Shown in pieces: positions 27,022 through 39,943 of a stretch of 64,000 nt of DNA. This DNA is from Neodiprion pinetum (lineage: Eukaryota > Arthropoda > Insecta > Hymenoptera > Diprionidae). The notes beneath the pieces were generated by a model that had not been told where the DNA came from, made no database searches, and saw only the letters and a list, made by a program, of their open reading frames with translations. Positions within the stretch are counted from its first letter, which is position 1. Each line of letters begins with the position of its first letter. The translations under genes were made by a program, and so were the position numbers. The DNA lies in NCBI RefSeq assembly GCF_021155775.2, contig NC_060234.1:31493026-31557025 (forward strand). Direction: 5' to 3'.

Positions 27022-30010
27022 GCAGCTTGCCTCGCGGATTATAAATTATGCAGCTTCTCTATAAAATTTGCATAATGTTCTTCACTGGCGTATCTACTCG
27101 ACTGTGATATTCTTCCTTATAACGAATCAAGTCGGCGACATTACACGAAACGAGAACGCTGCACGGAGTTTTCTCGCCTAAGCCAAATAAATTTTCTTCC
27201 CGGCGCTGAATTAGCCCGACTTTGCTCTTTGGTTAGATTATTCAAATTACACTTCAGGACATTATAGGCACGTGCTACACCTCTCGTATTCGCGTTATCG
27301 AAATTACAGTAAATATTATATACACCCACTTGCTAGTTAACGGTGACCATTTTACACCGGTAACAATCATTAGCCAATTTAGAATTGGACCTTCCCTCGA
27401 CCGCAGAGTTATTGCTAAACGCAAATTAATTAGCACAACGAAATTTCACTTACCTTACCTGATACCAGCTTCTATATTACGTATATATAATATATTATAT
27501 TGCGCCGTGAATCTCGAGAGTCGAGTTACCGATGAGGGTCATTTTCGGATTATGATTCTTTGAAATACTTAGAACGCAGAGTTTTTCGACACAAGTATCT
27601 CGATGATTTTCCAAACCTAGTATTCAAACCGCAAGACTTAGCTATCGCTGCAGCACGATTCCGCCAAGGTAGAAGCTTGCGCTCAACGTGACAACTGTAG
27701 CGTACACCGACACTACTCATAGACACCTATAACGCCAGAAGGTAATCCCGTAGCAGCATCGCAATCCCTGCATCTTAATGGAAGACATCGATATACATTA
27801 GGTAGGAAACAGGGTGGAGCACGGCGCGACACATGTGCCAAGGAGGGTGGCGGCGGGGGCGGCGCCGGAAGGGGGTGTATATTTTCTGGTTGACGATGCG
27901 AGACCTATTTAACGGGCGCGCGTCCGGTAATGGGATTCGAACTCGGAGCCCCAGGGAGCCATCTCGTGCCCTGCATCGTCTCACCTCGACTTCGCGAAGA
28001 CCGCGGTGAGCATGCGGCCGAGCGTTGAAGAGCCTCGCAGCCATTCGTTAATATCCAATTCCCGGCTGCGCGGCGCTCGGAGTTTGACGCTGTGCCGAAA
28101 TCGGAAAGGAGCGAAAGAAAAGCTCGCCCGTTGTCGAGGTAAGGACCGTAATTTCGTTCCTCCCGATTGTCGCGAATTACGACATGACGCTACGTCATCT
28201 ATTAAACGGCATTTAGCCCTCTCGTTGGCGGGCGTCCCTTATACACAACCGAAACCGCCGCGGGTTGTGGAGTTCGAGCTGCCCACAGCGGTGGTCGCCT
28301 GTAAGATCAAGTGCCGACCACCCTTAAGCTTAAGCTCGCTACCCTGACCGGTCCTTCGGAGGGGCGGAGTGGATTGATAAACCAGCCCTGACCGCCGAAA
28401 TTCTTGCGGCCGTCCACTCGCCTGCCCTACGGATCAGTGATCCTCACTTGGCCCGTCGAATAATCCTGGCCCTGTTTACAAATGTGAAACCCCTATCGGG
28501 AAAACGCTTCCGCTTCAACTCCTTCATCCGCCACTTTACCGTCGGTAGCTTGATATTATTTTGCTGTCTTGAGATGATTTTCTTCGATCATCATCAACGT
28601 CAAAATTTGCGACAAAGGTGGAAAATAGCGTTGATTTCTAGTCCATATTATAGCTCTATCCACAGAATAATGATTTCTCCGAAAATTTTTCTCAATGACA
28701 AAGTATACCATATCGCTATTTTTGCGATAGTTTAAATTTCGGCTGAGAACCACTTGGCGTGATATTTCGCGAAAGAGGCAGGCAGTGGGTCAAGCCAAGG
28801 CAAGAGTATTGTCGCCGGAAGTTCCCGCCGGGGCTGAAGAGGTTGGGGGTAATTGGATAGAAGAGATCAAGCATCCCCTGACCACCATTCCCGTTCCCCA
28901 CAGCCTCCGTCCCGTACATAAACCTATCAAGCTACTCTCCGCTTCTACTATACAGTCGATAAACGAGCAAACTCCTGGACTGAGGTTCGGAAACAGTCTC
29001 GATGGGATGAATTTAAATGTTTCGCTACGGTACAACAGGTCGGGAAAAACGCGATCTTCTACGATATTTGTACTGATCGATAAGATTTCCGCGCTGCGAA
29101 GCAGTTTCTTTCCGAGTGTGATATAAATTCGAGTCACCGCAATAGCTATCGGTTATATCCTCGTTGAATTTTACGTCGATTGACGTAAACGTGGCTAATT
29201 TCACGCAAGCATAGACGCTCGTTCCGATCGTAAAAATGTGTATCCATACGGTCTTTATTCCGTGAGCTTCGGAGATATCACGAGGACCAATTTTATTGCC
29301 AAGCAGCGTATACACTTTTATGCCCGTATTGTATTTAAAGTTATGCTAATTCTCTTCGCATAAGTCGTATGTATAGGTACGTGACTTGAAGATGATAGCT
29401 TGGACGATGAGCTGCCGCCTCTTTCCGCTGCTGCGTCTAACGTATTCATAACTCCGGCATTTACTGCACGGTACGCGATAACTTTACTTTTTACCAAACT
29501 CGCGAACGGGGAAGCTCAGGGGCCCTGATATTTCGGTACGATAAGGAAGCAAGCGAACGCCGGTGAAAGTGACAATTTTTCTCTTCTGTGTTACTTTTTT
29601 CAAACCGAGTGACAAAACGCCACTCTTGTACATATAATACCCGAACAACGCGTCTTCTCGGGTAAAGTTCGATCAATCTTTCCTCCCAAAGGGGACAACG
29701 TCGCGTCGCCCCGAGATGCGACGCCGGCATCCGGTACAGCCTCGTCGGAGGGGCAGCCATTAATGCCTCGGCTAAGGAACCAGCCTTGTGTCTGATAGGG
29801 AAATAGTTTGAACGTCGTAAGTTCGCCCGGCTGGCGCGAGACCGCGTGGGGATCGTCGGCCGCTGGGTGAAACTGAGGGGATGAGGAGAGACGGTCACTT
29901 GGATTTGTGTGGTGTGAACGCGGGGGTGACTAGTAAATCCTTAATCCCCTTCCTCACGCCCTCCGCCTACTTGGCCGGCTCGGAGACCCGTCTCTCCGAC
30001 CTTCTCCAGC

Positions 30011-30060
30011 TTCCTCTCTGTCTCTCTTTCTCTCTCTCTCTATTTCTCTCTGTCCCTCAG
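30011..30060. repeat. Imperfect CT-rich pyrimidine tract
   Basis: About 50 bp are almost purely pyrimidine, with repeated TCTC words and occasional interruptions, ending in CAG. The end looks like a very strong 3' splice site, but a diffuse CT microsatellite gives the same appearance. No donor follows in a sensible position before the reading frame closes near 30195. Confidence 0.8.
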
Positions 30061-31756
30061 ACTCGCCCTTACCTCTTCCTGGTGGCCTCCCTCCCTCACT
30101 GTTGGCTAACTCTGGTCATAGATCGCTCAACTATCACCCAACGAGCCCCGCCCGTACACCCTGACCATCGTGCTCCATCGCTGGCCGCCGGTTGACTCGA
30201 CTGCTACAACCGTTCTTCACTTTGCCAAGATTCAACTATGTTGATGGGTTTCGAATGGCCTTAGAATTGCTCCGAAACTTTCGGCGGACTTAGCCCGGAT
30301 AATCTCGGTACGTAAGAACTGCTTCGGCTGCAAAGAGACGAGGTATGAGCCAGTGTTCAGAGCTTTCCTCTTCAAGTGGGTCACTTTTTTCGTTACACTC
30401 TGAGCGTTGTTTCACCGTTTCTCCATCTTTTATATTGAAACTATTATAGTAAAGACGACTTATCAAAAGTGTGGCCATGAAACCTGTTGTTAGAGAAACA
30501 AATCATTGAAATTACACATAATTGTATAATTAACAGTTACTCGGCGAAAGCTTGTCCGGGAGGATTAATTCTCCAGAGAATTATGTGAGGTGATTCATCA
30601 ATCGTACATCGGGTACAACTGTGCAGCATTTACCCGAAAACGGCCTGATCAGTGCAAGGCACGTTAAACTTCGTCAATTGCTTACCGTTGGTACTTATAC
30701 CCTTTCACCGCAGTACCGCGCGCTGCGAACGATATATCTCATCAGTTATAGAATATGCGGCGAGTACAGGTACCGTGCACGAAAGTTTGGCAGTAAATGT
30801 ACAACAGGGGCAATAAATAACAGAGATGGTTGAAAATCGAGGAATGCAACGTTCATTCGAGCATCGAAAATGATCGGAGCTTAAAACCACAATAGTTGAC
30901 ATGTCGCCCATCGTTTCGGGGAATAAGAGGGTGGCTGGCGGGGTCCTTTGTGATATTTTTTAATATCGCGATTACATTTGACACGCAATAATCATCAGTC
31001 GTGGCTTCGCTATTTATCTCGGCGCCTCTATTTCGGCCGCCCCTCGTCCCCCCCTCGGCCCCTTTTTCTGGCTCGGTTCGGCCCGCCACTCGCTCTCTCG
31101 TTCGCTCGCTCCCGCCATTCCAGTCGTCTTCCTTATAGCCGTGGTTCGCGGGTTTTTTATATTTCAGATGTCATCGTGTATTGTCCATACCGTAGCGGCG
31201 CTCGGTTGAAAAAGCGCTGCTCGTTAGCTCCGTGAGAAATTAATTATTTGCCCGCCATCACAGCCGCTCGTGTAATGGTGAAAAATATCTGGATTGTATG
31301 GGATTATGTTGAGGTAAGAGCGCGGGACCGCGGAGGGGGTTGAATGGGGCGAACTGAAGTTGGGGGCCGGGCGAAAGAATAAGAAGAAATGTATCGGTGC
31401 GCCTCGTTACACTGAAATTGGAAGGAATGACTGAGTGGCTCCGTTATTCACGAAGAATAATATAGAAAAAGACCCCCCCGCCCCGCTTCCTCCTGTTTTT
31501 CCAAACCAGGACTTTTCTTAAAAACATCCAAACGCCTTGCCCACTTCGCTCTCTCCCTTATTATAATCCGTAATTGAACCTTTCACCCCTGGATATATGA
31601 TATCTTACGCACAGGCTCCGTATTGTTAGTATACCGTTCTGACGCTTTTCGTAGTACTTTGCGTTACACGATCGGTAATACCTGTGTGAAAATGTCAACG
31701 CCACTTCCGCACTGTTCAGATTCACAATCATCTTCGTAAATTCAACGCGAAAGATT

Positions 31757-31758
<2 letters not shown>

Positions 31759-31788
<30 letters not shown>
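31759..31788. repeat. (AG)15 microsatellite
   Basis: This is an uninterrupted AG dinucleotide array of 30 bp, flanked by TTCA and CACGACG. Confidence 0.96.
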
Positions 31789-31789
<1 letters not shown>

Positions 31790-31979
31790 ACGACGCGGCT
31801 AAGAATGTAAGTAAAAATAAAAAAGGGGCTAATATATGTTTGGTACAAATTTCTTCAACCTCGCGAGAGATTCCGGGTGCAGGAGCTAGAGATATCTAAT
31901 GTCGCGTGGCGATATTAAAACGGCATAAAAATGAGGTGTAATTTATATCTGGATTCGCGGCTCGTCTCTGCCTTGCGTG

Positions 31980-32096
31980 TTATTATTATTATTATTATTA
32001 TTGTTGTTGTTGTTGTTGTTATCATCATCGTCAACCTCGACGTCGACGTAGTTATTGTTATCATTATCGTAGTCGTCTTCGGTGTTATTATTGTTA
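31980..32096. repeat. Compound trinucleotide tract (TTA, TTG, ATC, GTC)
   Basis: Perfect (TAT)n at about 31980-32002 passes into (TTG)n to 32020, then (ATC)n. After that comes a degenerate stretch of NTN-type triplets (gtc, gac, gta, gtt, att, atc) as far as 32096. Read on the plus strand it gives a long run of Ile and Val, and on the minus strand a run of Thr and Ile. Both are artefacts of the triplet repeat rather than proteins. The continued triplet period beyond the perfect blocks suggests an old, decaying array. Confidence 0.9.
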
Positions 32097-33497
32097 AAGA
32101 TCGCGAGTACATTAATACGTTGAAAAATCGACGGACTTCTGTATCACTGCGGATGTGTCTTAGGGGTGAAAAAGTACTCCATCAACGACGAAACCATGTA
32201 AACTGTACGCTTTGCCCATCACACCGAGCTTAGCTCCTTGACGAAAGACATATTTACATAAAATGCCAGTAAACATTGAATACGAGTTGTTAGTCGAGAA
32301 AGTAGATTTGTTTTCGCTATATTCGTTCGAGCTTTTGTGCATTGGTACCGATTGCAGTGATAATTATCGGCGCAATTTGAACCCCATAATTGTACAAAAC
32401 GAATCGATAAAACCCGTGGTGTCAACGCCAGGCGTCATGGCTTTTCCCAGGCGAGACCTAAGCGTGTTACGGTTCCATTTATACCGTCGAAAACTTTGTC
32501 AAGAATACTGAGTCGTTGGTTCGTGTCAACTGTGATTTCTCGTGTGGGAAGATGGCGTAATGGTCTCGCCAATATCGTAGCATTAGCACAACCGAGTATA
32601 TTTTCCTTCCAGGCGAGCGAAGTCTTGGATAAAAATATCATTTGAATACATCGCGTATACGTCGCCGGTGTCATTTATAACACGTGACAATAAAGTAGAG
32701 CGAGTAGTAATCTTTATGGTGTGATACACAACGGGAGAGTATGTATGACTATATATATAACTCGACAACACACTTTTACGATATGCTAAACGCGAACGAT
32801 GCCCTTTTTTGAGATTTAAATTCCTCCACCGCTGGAAAAGTCTGCGCACCAAGACCACCACCATCACCTTGTACTCCTCGTCCGCCACTCCCTATACCCA
32901 AGCTTGTAACCGATGGGTGAATATTTTCTGGCTACTTAACCACGGGATTAATGATCTCCGTGTACTTGACAAACTTGAATTTCGCATTGCCAACTATACA
33001 AGCGCATGTCGTAATTCGTCCTCGACTCGTCACTCTTCGTGTCAAAGTAAACGAGTTTCTTTTTCTGAAAGAGATTTGTTTTTCACTTTTGCCAAATGAA
33101 GCGTCAAATTAATAGTTGGAAATGTGAGACAATTTTCACAATACCATGAGGATGTATTGGAGATTTGTTCTAAATGGGATTAATTTCGACGTCGTGTTGC
33201 GATTTCCCCTGCCTAGGCTTGAGGAGGAGGTGAATTACACACACGTCTGAGCGGTAGTATCAGCTGTCGACAGTCAGAGACTTGAAACATTTCTGATCGA
33301 GATTGAGGCGGCTTGTTTATAGCGCGTTGTGTAGTCGGTTGAGCTAGTTTAGAGAGGGTTGCCTCGCGTGGATTGACTTTCATTAATCCGGTAACCCTAT
33401 CTCCTCCATGGCTGTATATATTATAAATTGTAATATACTCGGCACTATAGTCGGATGCGTACTGTATACCACACGAAGATTCTACACGGGGGTGTAC

Positions 33498-33600
33498 AGA
33501 GGGTGAGGCTGGGAGGGAGAAAGTGAAAGTGAGCAAGAGAGAGGGAGAGGGAGGGAGAGGGTAAGGGAGAAAGATATGGAGAGGCAGGGAGAGAGAAGGC
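33498..33600. repeat. Homopurine (G/A) low-complexity tract
   Basis: About 100 bp are almost entirely purine on the plus strand, with repeated GGGAGAGGG words. Such tracts can form triplex (H-DNA) or G-quadruplex structures. On the minus strand it reads as Leu/Ser/Pro-rich junk. Confidence 0.85.
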
Positions 33601-33895
33601 CTCAGACTTGAATATTTCAGCGTGCCCGCGCATTAAAGCTACCCTTCTTACGCTGCCTATTAACCCCCCACCATCGCCGACCAAACTATAAATAAGCTGA
33701 TTCATATTTCAAATGCTATTTCCCTGTTAATTTTCTAATACCAACCCGTTTGTCGACGGCCTCGTAAATCCGGCACTCCCCAGAGGTGCTTTCAGCGGCA
33801 AACGCAGAAGGGGTATTGACGAACCGGCCAAAGAAGAAATGATTCCCGGATGGTCTCGCGCTCTTTTCGACATCCGCTGATCGGCTGTAGTTTTT

Positions 33896-33913
33896 GGGGG
33901 GGGGGGGGGGGGG
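33896..33913. repeat. Poly-G homopolymer (18 G)
   Basis: This is an uninterrupted run of 18 G followed by AGGAGG. The length is probably unreliable because of sequencing slippage. Confidence 0.95.
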
Positions 33914-36900
33914 AGGAGGTTGAGACTGAAAAATTTTTCATACTGGATTCACGTCGAGCCAAACACTGTAACTTTTTGCTAACAACGGCTAGAAACCGGG
34001 TAAATATTCAGTATGTACAGTACTTTTGCAGTCGATGAACGTTAATTGGAAAGTGTTGTACGATATCGGTCACCGGGCAGAAGTGGTACTGGTTTATTCC
34101 GCGGATCGTAATGATCTCTAAGGTTTACGAGGATCCTACTTGTACATTCTGTGAGCGGTGACGTTACGACGCCAGCAGCAACCAAGCCATGGCTCACGGC
34201 TGCCAATCGCAGTTACAAATTAACGCCACCCGGAATACGTAGGACCACCACCAGGAGCCGCTGTTCTGGTAGGAGGTTGAGAAATATCATCGAATAATGA
34301 ATATTCATGCCGATGAGTCGCATCCGAGAGAAGCACGAGATGGAAGGGAGCTAGGGCTGTAAAGTTGCTCCGTGGAGAATCGCATTGGACGCCATATTTT
34401 GCCTGATGTATTCTCCCATTCCACCCCCGAACTATCCGAACCCCTTTATATACATCCACATTCTCTTCGGCTACTCAAACTGTACTTTGCTCTTCCATGC
34501 AAGTGGCCGAGAGATTTTTTTTATCAAACACACCCTCGTAGCCGAACATTTCACCCTTGGCCAAAAAGATTTATTTACTTATTTTCATTTGTGAAGAATT
34601 TGTCAACGGAAAACGATTTTGGAAGAATCTGAAATAAAAAAAAGATTCTGTTTTAAGTATGCGGATTTCCTCAATTCACAAATATTGAAGAACGTACGTT
34701 TTTCGATAACCGATCTTATTATTTTACTCCGATTTCACATTTGTGAGTCCATCTGTTTATTTCTCACGGAAGAACGACACGCGTCATAATTTGACCGGTA
34801 TAAATTGTCATTTCACACTATTTTCAAACTGACAGATTTATCGCCCGATGTTTCGCGTTTAATTGAAAAATACCGTGTTGCATCGCCGCGAGTCCTCAGC
34901 TGGGTTGCGAGTATGTCACGTGGCGAGAGGCACGAGGGTGAAGAGGCATGTGCGTGTAGGCTACGCTAGTGCGAAGCTTTGGAACACATTGTCGAGCTCT
35001 CTGTCTACGCATCACGTATCTAATTACAGTTATAATGGGTAAAAGGAAGGCTGGAGGAGGTGACGGGGGCGAGTGAAGACAACCCTTCTAGGCCCTCGCG
35101 TCGTAAAACCACCCTTCGCCCGGAGGACACATTATAAAAATGTATTATATATAACGGCAGATATAAATATAAATTAGTCGCGGGTAAGAGGCTCGTTAGG
35201 CTTAGGGTACTGTACACAATGCTTAATGAACCGGGCTAAGAAAGGGCTCGAGGGGTGTCTAGGTGCGAAGTTACGAACCCCTCTTGTGTGCTCTGTCACT
35301 TAACCGATTGTTTCAATTCTTCGCGGTGAGTTGCGCGCCTCTCGCGTCTCCGCGGTGAGAAAGATTTCATCTCAACCGGATCGAACTAATTCATCCGGAA
35401 GTCACTTGAACGGTTGAATCGAAACGATCTGCTCCTCGTATCCCATAAATATTGGAAAATTCTGCCGACGTTCGGAGGGCTGATTGAGGATTGAAAAGAG
35501 ATGGAAGTTTCGCGCTATAGGTAACCATGAATATTTCCACATCGCGTTTAAAGTACCTGGTTATGTGTAGGCGTTTTTATACTCGCGCACACAAATATCT
35601 TCGAGCAAGGGATGCTTCTGTGGCAGGTTTGCCTTTACGCGCGCGTCGACGATAAAACTGGAACAAAACTCGAGATTTTATAGGCTAATACCAGGAGGGC
35701 GGAAGGGGCGAAGGGAACGGTGAAAAGGGGCGGTGGGAGGTGGAAAGGATTTTACCTCATATATCGTGATTTTATATAGAAAAATATTTTATGTATGCGT
35801 GGTAGACGGCACAGTCTCAATTCCTGCCGCATAAAAGGGTTTTAGATTTTATTTCCGTGGCTTCGATGCCGCCAGTTTCGCTTTTGAATAGCCTCGTTGT
35901 TTGCCCAATTTAAAATTCATGTATGCCACCGTTTGAATATTATTTGTCCCTCGAAATAAGCTTCAATTTTTGGTGTCGTTGGCTTAATTCATTCTCACGT
36001 TACCTACATACATTTATGTATTTCGTGCACAGTCTTCGCTTCGCGTACCACTTGCGAGGGTGTGTATATAGACGTGTCAGTGTTACACATTTTCGCAGAA
36101 ACAAATCCAGAAATTATACACTTTTATGCCCACACCGAAGACATCGCCTCCCGGTATTTTATAACTGACAAATTTAAGAAATCAAATACCAAAGGGAAAT
36201 ACCGGGGATAAAATCCACGAATACGTTAATGCAAACTTTTCAGTGCCCCGTAAATTAATATAACGAATGAAACTTTCCAGACATATAATGATGATATGAA
36301 ATATAAGGATACAGATTATCTGATATTTAACAAAAAATTAATCAAACTTTTCATTTCAAAATAAATACTGATCGCGACGGCGAATAAGAAAATTTTAAAT
36401 GACCGCGTATTGAGTATAATGAGGGATCAATATTCGACAACAAACATCGACGTAACTGATCGAGGCTAAGCATGACATGTTCGTCGAAACATAAGTGTGA
36501 TAATTTTAGTAAATGATTTAACCACCGACCCTAGATTTAGTTGATTAACTTGAACTTTTGCATGAAACCCTGGGTATCATCACAAAATAGACCCATTCAG
36601 AGATTAATTAAAGTGAAGGGATACCCCTTTCAGATGGAAGAAATTTTCTTATTACTTCACCTGTGTGAACTTTTTTTTAGATTATTTTGAAAATCGGACT
36701 CTAGCTGCTTTCACGTATTATACCCATATTCTTTACATTTATTCACCTTTGTGAACGTGCCCTGCTCACTTTGTCCATTCCTCGCGTAAACCGGCACGCC
36801 ACTAAACGTGAGCCTAGGAGTTTCTTTGACGAGAGAAAACGGGTGAATAAGTAATAAGAAAATGGAAAGTACCAGAAAAATAAGAAAGAAACGGTGAGAG

Positions 36901-37262
36901 GGATGAAGTCTCTCGAGCCTTTTGCATCGTTTAATACGTGACAAATGGCTTTATGATGCTTTCCCCGGGAGTGAGAGCGACGTAGCTTTTGCCTCGTAAA
37001 GATATCCATCTATTGATACTTTGAATATCGTCCCCTTCCTCCATATCTCTTTGGCTCCAAGAGTCGATGTGCATAGTGAAAGCGATATGGAGATGCTCCG
37101 AGGATTCATTGTGTTTTTTTTTTTCTTTTTTTATTGTTATTCTCCGGTCGAGAGGAGTCCTTGTGTAGCAGAGCTGTGGCGTGGGAGTGATTTGCCTATA
37201 AATACGAGTCGAACGGAAACACGAACGTGAATCGGCATTGGGCCAAACGGAAAAACGAAAAC

Positions 37263-37280
37263 ATGTATACATGTATACAT
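37263..37280. repeat. Perfect 18-bp palindrome (ATGTATAC repeats)
   Basis: ATGTATACATGTATACAT is self-complementary and contains two overlapping TGTATACA units. Its right flank continues imperfectly (ATGTAC). It can form a cruciform; the function is unknown. Confidence 0.8.
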
Positions 37281-39887
37281 ATGTACCAATAGGGACGACC
37301 GGGGGATTCTTGGAGGGCGCCGAAGGGACTGAGTGGCCGGAAAATTGGTGCCCAATGGGCTTGTCGATCAACCGGTATTAGGAATGTGAATAACATTCCA
37401 GTTCCTGAATCGCCGCGCAGTGACTTTTCACGGAACATGACTCAGCGCGATTTTTTATGCTTGGTGCGTGGCCCACGCGAGGCTTTTTTATAATTCTCGA
37501 TCCCGCGTATCCGACGGATTTACGAATGAAAAATACGAACGATCCCTCTCCCTCGCACGTGAATTTGCCACATTGCGGCGGTGAACAATAAGTTCATAAA
37601 CTTCGGCGGTGTAAGTAATATAGAAGAGGGTGTGGGGGATGAGCACCAGTTGAGGCGTAAAGCATAAAACAGCAGTATCTATAATGCCTCATCGGAATAA
37701 TCAAACAATTAATATGTTTATTAGTATCGGCAACGGCCTGCCCCGGAATACATTAACTTCCACTACGATCCTACGGGTCCAACGGCACGAAGTGAGCGGT
37801 ACATTGAGCAATATGCCCCATTGCACCCTATAGATTCCCGCGTGCTTTACAGGTCGGATAAAAACTCGTGGAAAATTCGTACGCCGATATTATACGAAGC
37901 CGGATTTAAACATCACCCAATCACGAGTGCGATTGGCCTTCTTACTCAAAAGTACCGTGTCTAAAAACTAGATAACTAATTTCTCAGTGAAATATCGAGT
38001 TAAAAAAAAATCTTCAAAGAGGATAAACGTTATGAAAAACACCTTTGACCGCAGTGCGAAATTTTGTTCAACATGTCTACCGATCGTTATTCGTTTCCTG
38101 TATCTGCGAGAGCTAAAGATTTCTATAAAACATGATGTGGAACTGAACGGTGACAGCTATTCTCGAAATTCTGCGATACGCGAAACGACGTTCGTTATAC
38201 TTCCAACCATTTTCAACTAACGGATGGCCTGACGGAGAGGTCGAGAGACAGACGGACATGTAGTATGTATATTTCCATTCCGGTTTACGAGTTGAGGGAA
38301 AGGGACAGGGCGAGGAGAGACGGACGGAGGATCATTTCATATGCAAAGAGTAGTTTAGAGCTAATTGTTAATAATAGGATTGGTAAGGTGGGAATTCAGC
38401 CCCCGCATCTCATTTGACTGTACAGTCGACGCGGCGCAAATGTTACCTCGTCCGTCCATCTCTCCATCCGTGCGTACGTGCACGAGTGTATTCCCCGTAC
38501 ACACGGCATCGCCTCTTTCTACGCGTGCCGTACGCACGCGTGATATAAACACACCTAAACGCACAGCTATGTTTTGGCGAATCCACGCGTGGTTCGCATT
38601 CGCTGGCACGTATTATGTACATTATCACGTGTGCCTGCTGCATATGTACGAAAGCGTAATTCTGAGTTATACGGGTGTCTTGTTAATGACGATAATTAAA
38701 ATACCTCCCACTACATTTTTTTCTCGGCTTTCCATATTTTTATTTCTCATTTTTATGAATTTTTATTATTTGTTTTTGTTTTTTTCTTTTTTATTCTCTA
38801 CCTGCCTTAATACGTTACGAAATTCCTATGTTATTATAATTCACGTTTAACTTCTGGCTGCTCGGAAACCCGCAAAATTATCACACATCTTTTCGTCCGC
38901 GGAATCTGCGCCGACCGATCGATGCAGCGAAGTGCGAATTTTCAGAAAATTTTATTTATCGCAATGCCATGTTAATTCATGACATTTCCGTGTTCCTTAA
39001 GCGTCGCGGTTGAAATGAACTGTGATTATGGGGAAATTTCGTACGTTCTAGTTGCACTTGTAACACGTAGCTCTGACGCGGAAGGTGGATTCGACGAAAG
39101 GAGCTTGGAGTTGTAATCTTCCATCTTTCAAAGATTTTTACGTTATCTTTGAGAGACGCCAGCTTCAGTTATGGTAAGTTCAGCTGTATAGTTTATGCTA
39201 AGTAATTGTTCTCGACAAAAGCAGAAAATTTACAACTCCCTTCCTCCCCCGTTTCTAAAGGCAAGTTTCTCTATGAAGCTTATAATTTTGACGACCCAGA
39301 TAAGCAAGCTCTCAGGCACTCGAGCCTGGTATCGCTCGAGTAGGTATCACTAGACTAGGAAGCATGATTTACCGGGATGTGATTTCCGCCAAGAAAATGA
39401 CACCGGTCTTCGACTTTGCAATAAGACACAGTAGAAAGCAAGAGTATGGTTATCAAAAAAACCTGCGTCAGCTGTCGGCTGAAGGATCGCTTAAATTTAA
39501 AAATCTTCTTTTAGCGAAGAAACAATGCTGAAAACTGAAGAAATTATCTACTCGGTGCTAAACAGATTCGTTTTTGGCGAAAAGCTTTTTTAAAAGCTGA
39601 GGTCAATTCGTGAAATCACCAGACAAGGTTTTAAAGTGAACGAGTGAGCGGCGAGTGAGCCAAATCACGAATTCCACGGTTCTGGATGATCTGAGTAGGC
39701 CTCAGGTGTCCCAGATAAGAAAAATATGAAGCAAGTTTGCACCATAACCAGGGAACGCGCAAGCCGAGAGACATTAGCATAGTAATGAATATTATTACAT
39801 TTCGGGCACACTCAGTTTAATTCCATCTTCCCAGTCGTAAAGATAATAAGCAAGTGGTGGCTGCTCCTGCCACGCTATACGGGCAGC

Positions 39888-39943
39888 AGGCGGGGGGGGG
39901 GGGAGGGGAGGGTAGGTGGGCGCGAGAGGGGAGGGAGGGAGGC
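39888..39943. repeat. G-rich tract with a 12-G run
   Basis: A run of 12 G (39892-39903) is followed by several GGGG and GGGAGGG words. This fits both low-complexity DNA and a G-quadruplex-forming sequence on the plus strand. Confidence 0.85.

Larger units (their letters stand above)
22376..31758. other. Non-coding stretch, no gene recognised
   Basis: No gene can be supported here. The longest ATG-initiated frame is 24239-24655 plus (138 codons); it has no recognisable domain and is within chance expectation. Other frames of 90-135 codons fall in GC-rich stretches (27.8-28.4 kb, 29.5-30.2 kb), where overlapping frames occur on both strands. A strong acceptor-like site precedes 25381 (ttctctgattttcag) and is followed by about 48 open codons but no good donor. 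Simple repeats and a palindrome inside this stretch are listed separately. Confidence 0.55.

Noticed and set aside
27926..27990. tRNA B-box-like word (GAGTTCGAATCCC) on the minus strand, suggesting a tRNA or tRNA-derived SINE
   Set aside because: The bases around the putative T-loop do not pair into a 5-bp stem, no A-box is found at the right distance, and no acceptor stem closes. It is insufficient for a tRNA or SINE call.
37041..37095. Hairpin of CTCCATATC with GATATGGAG plus CTTT/AAAG extension, considered as a miRNA precursor
   Set aside because: The continuous pairing (9 bp plus a few) is too short for a typical miRNA precursor, and the sequence matches no miRNA I know.
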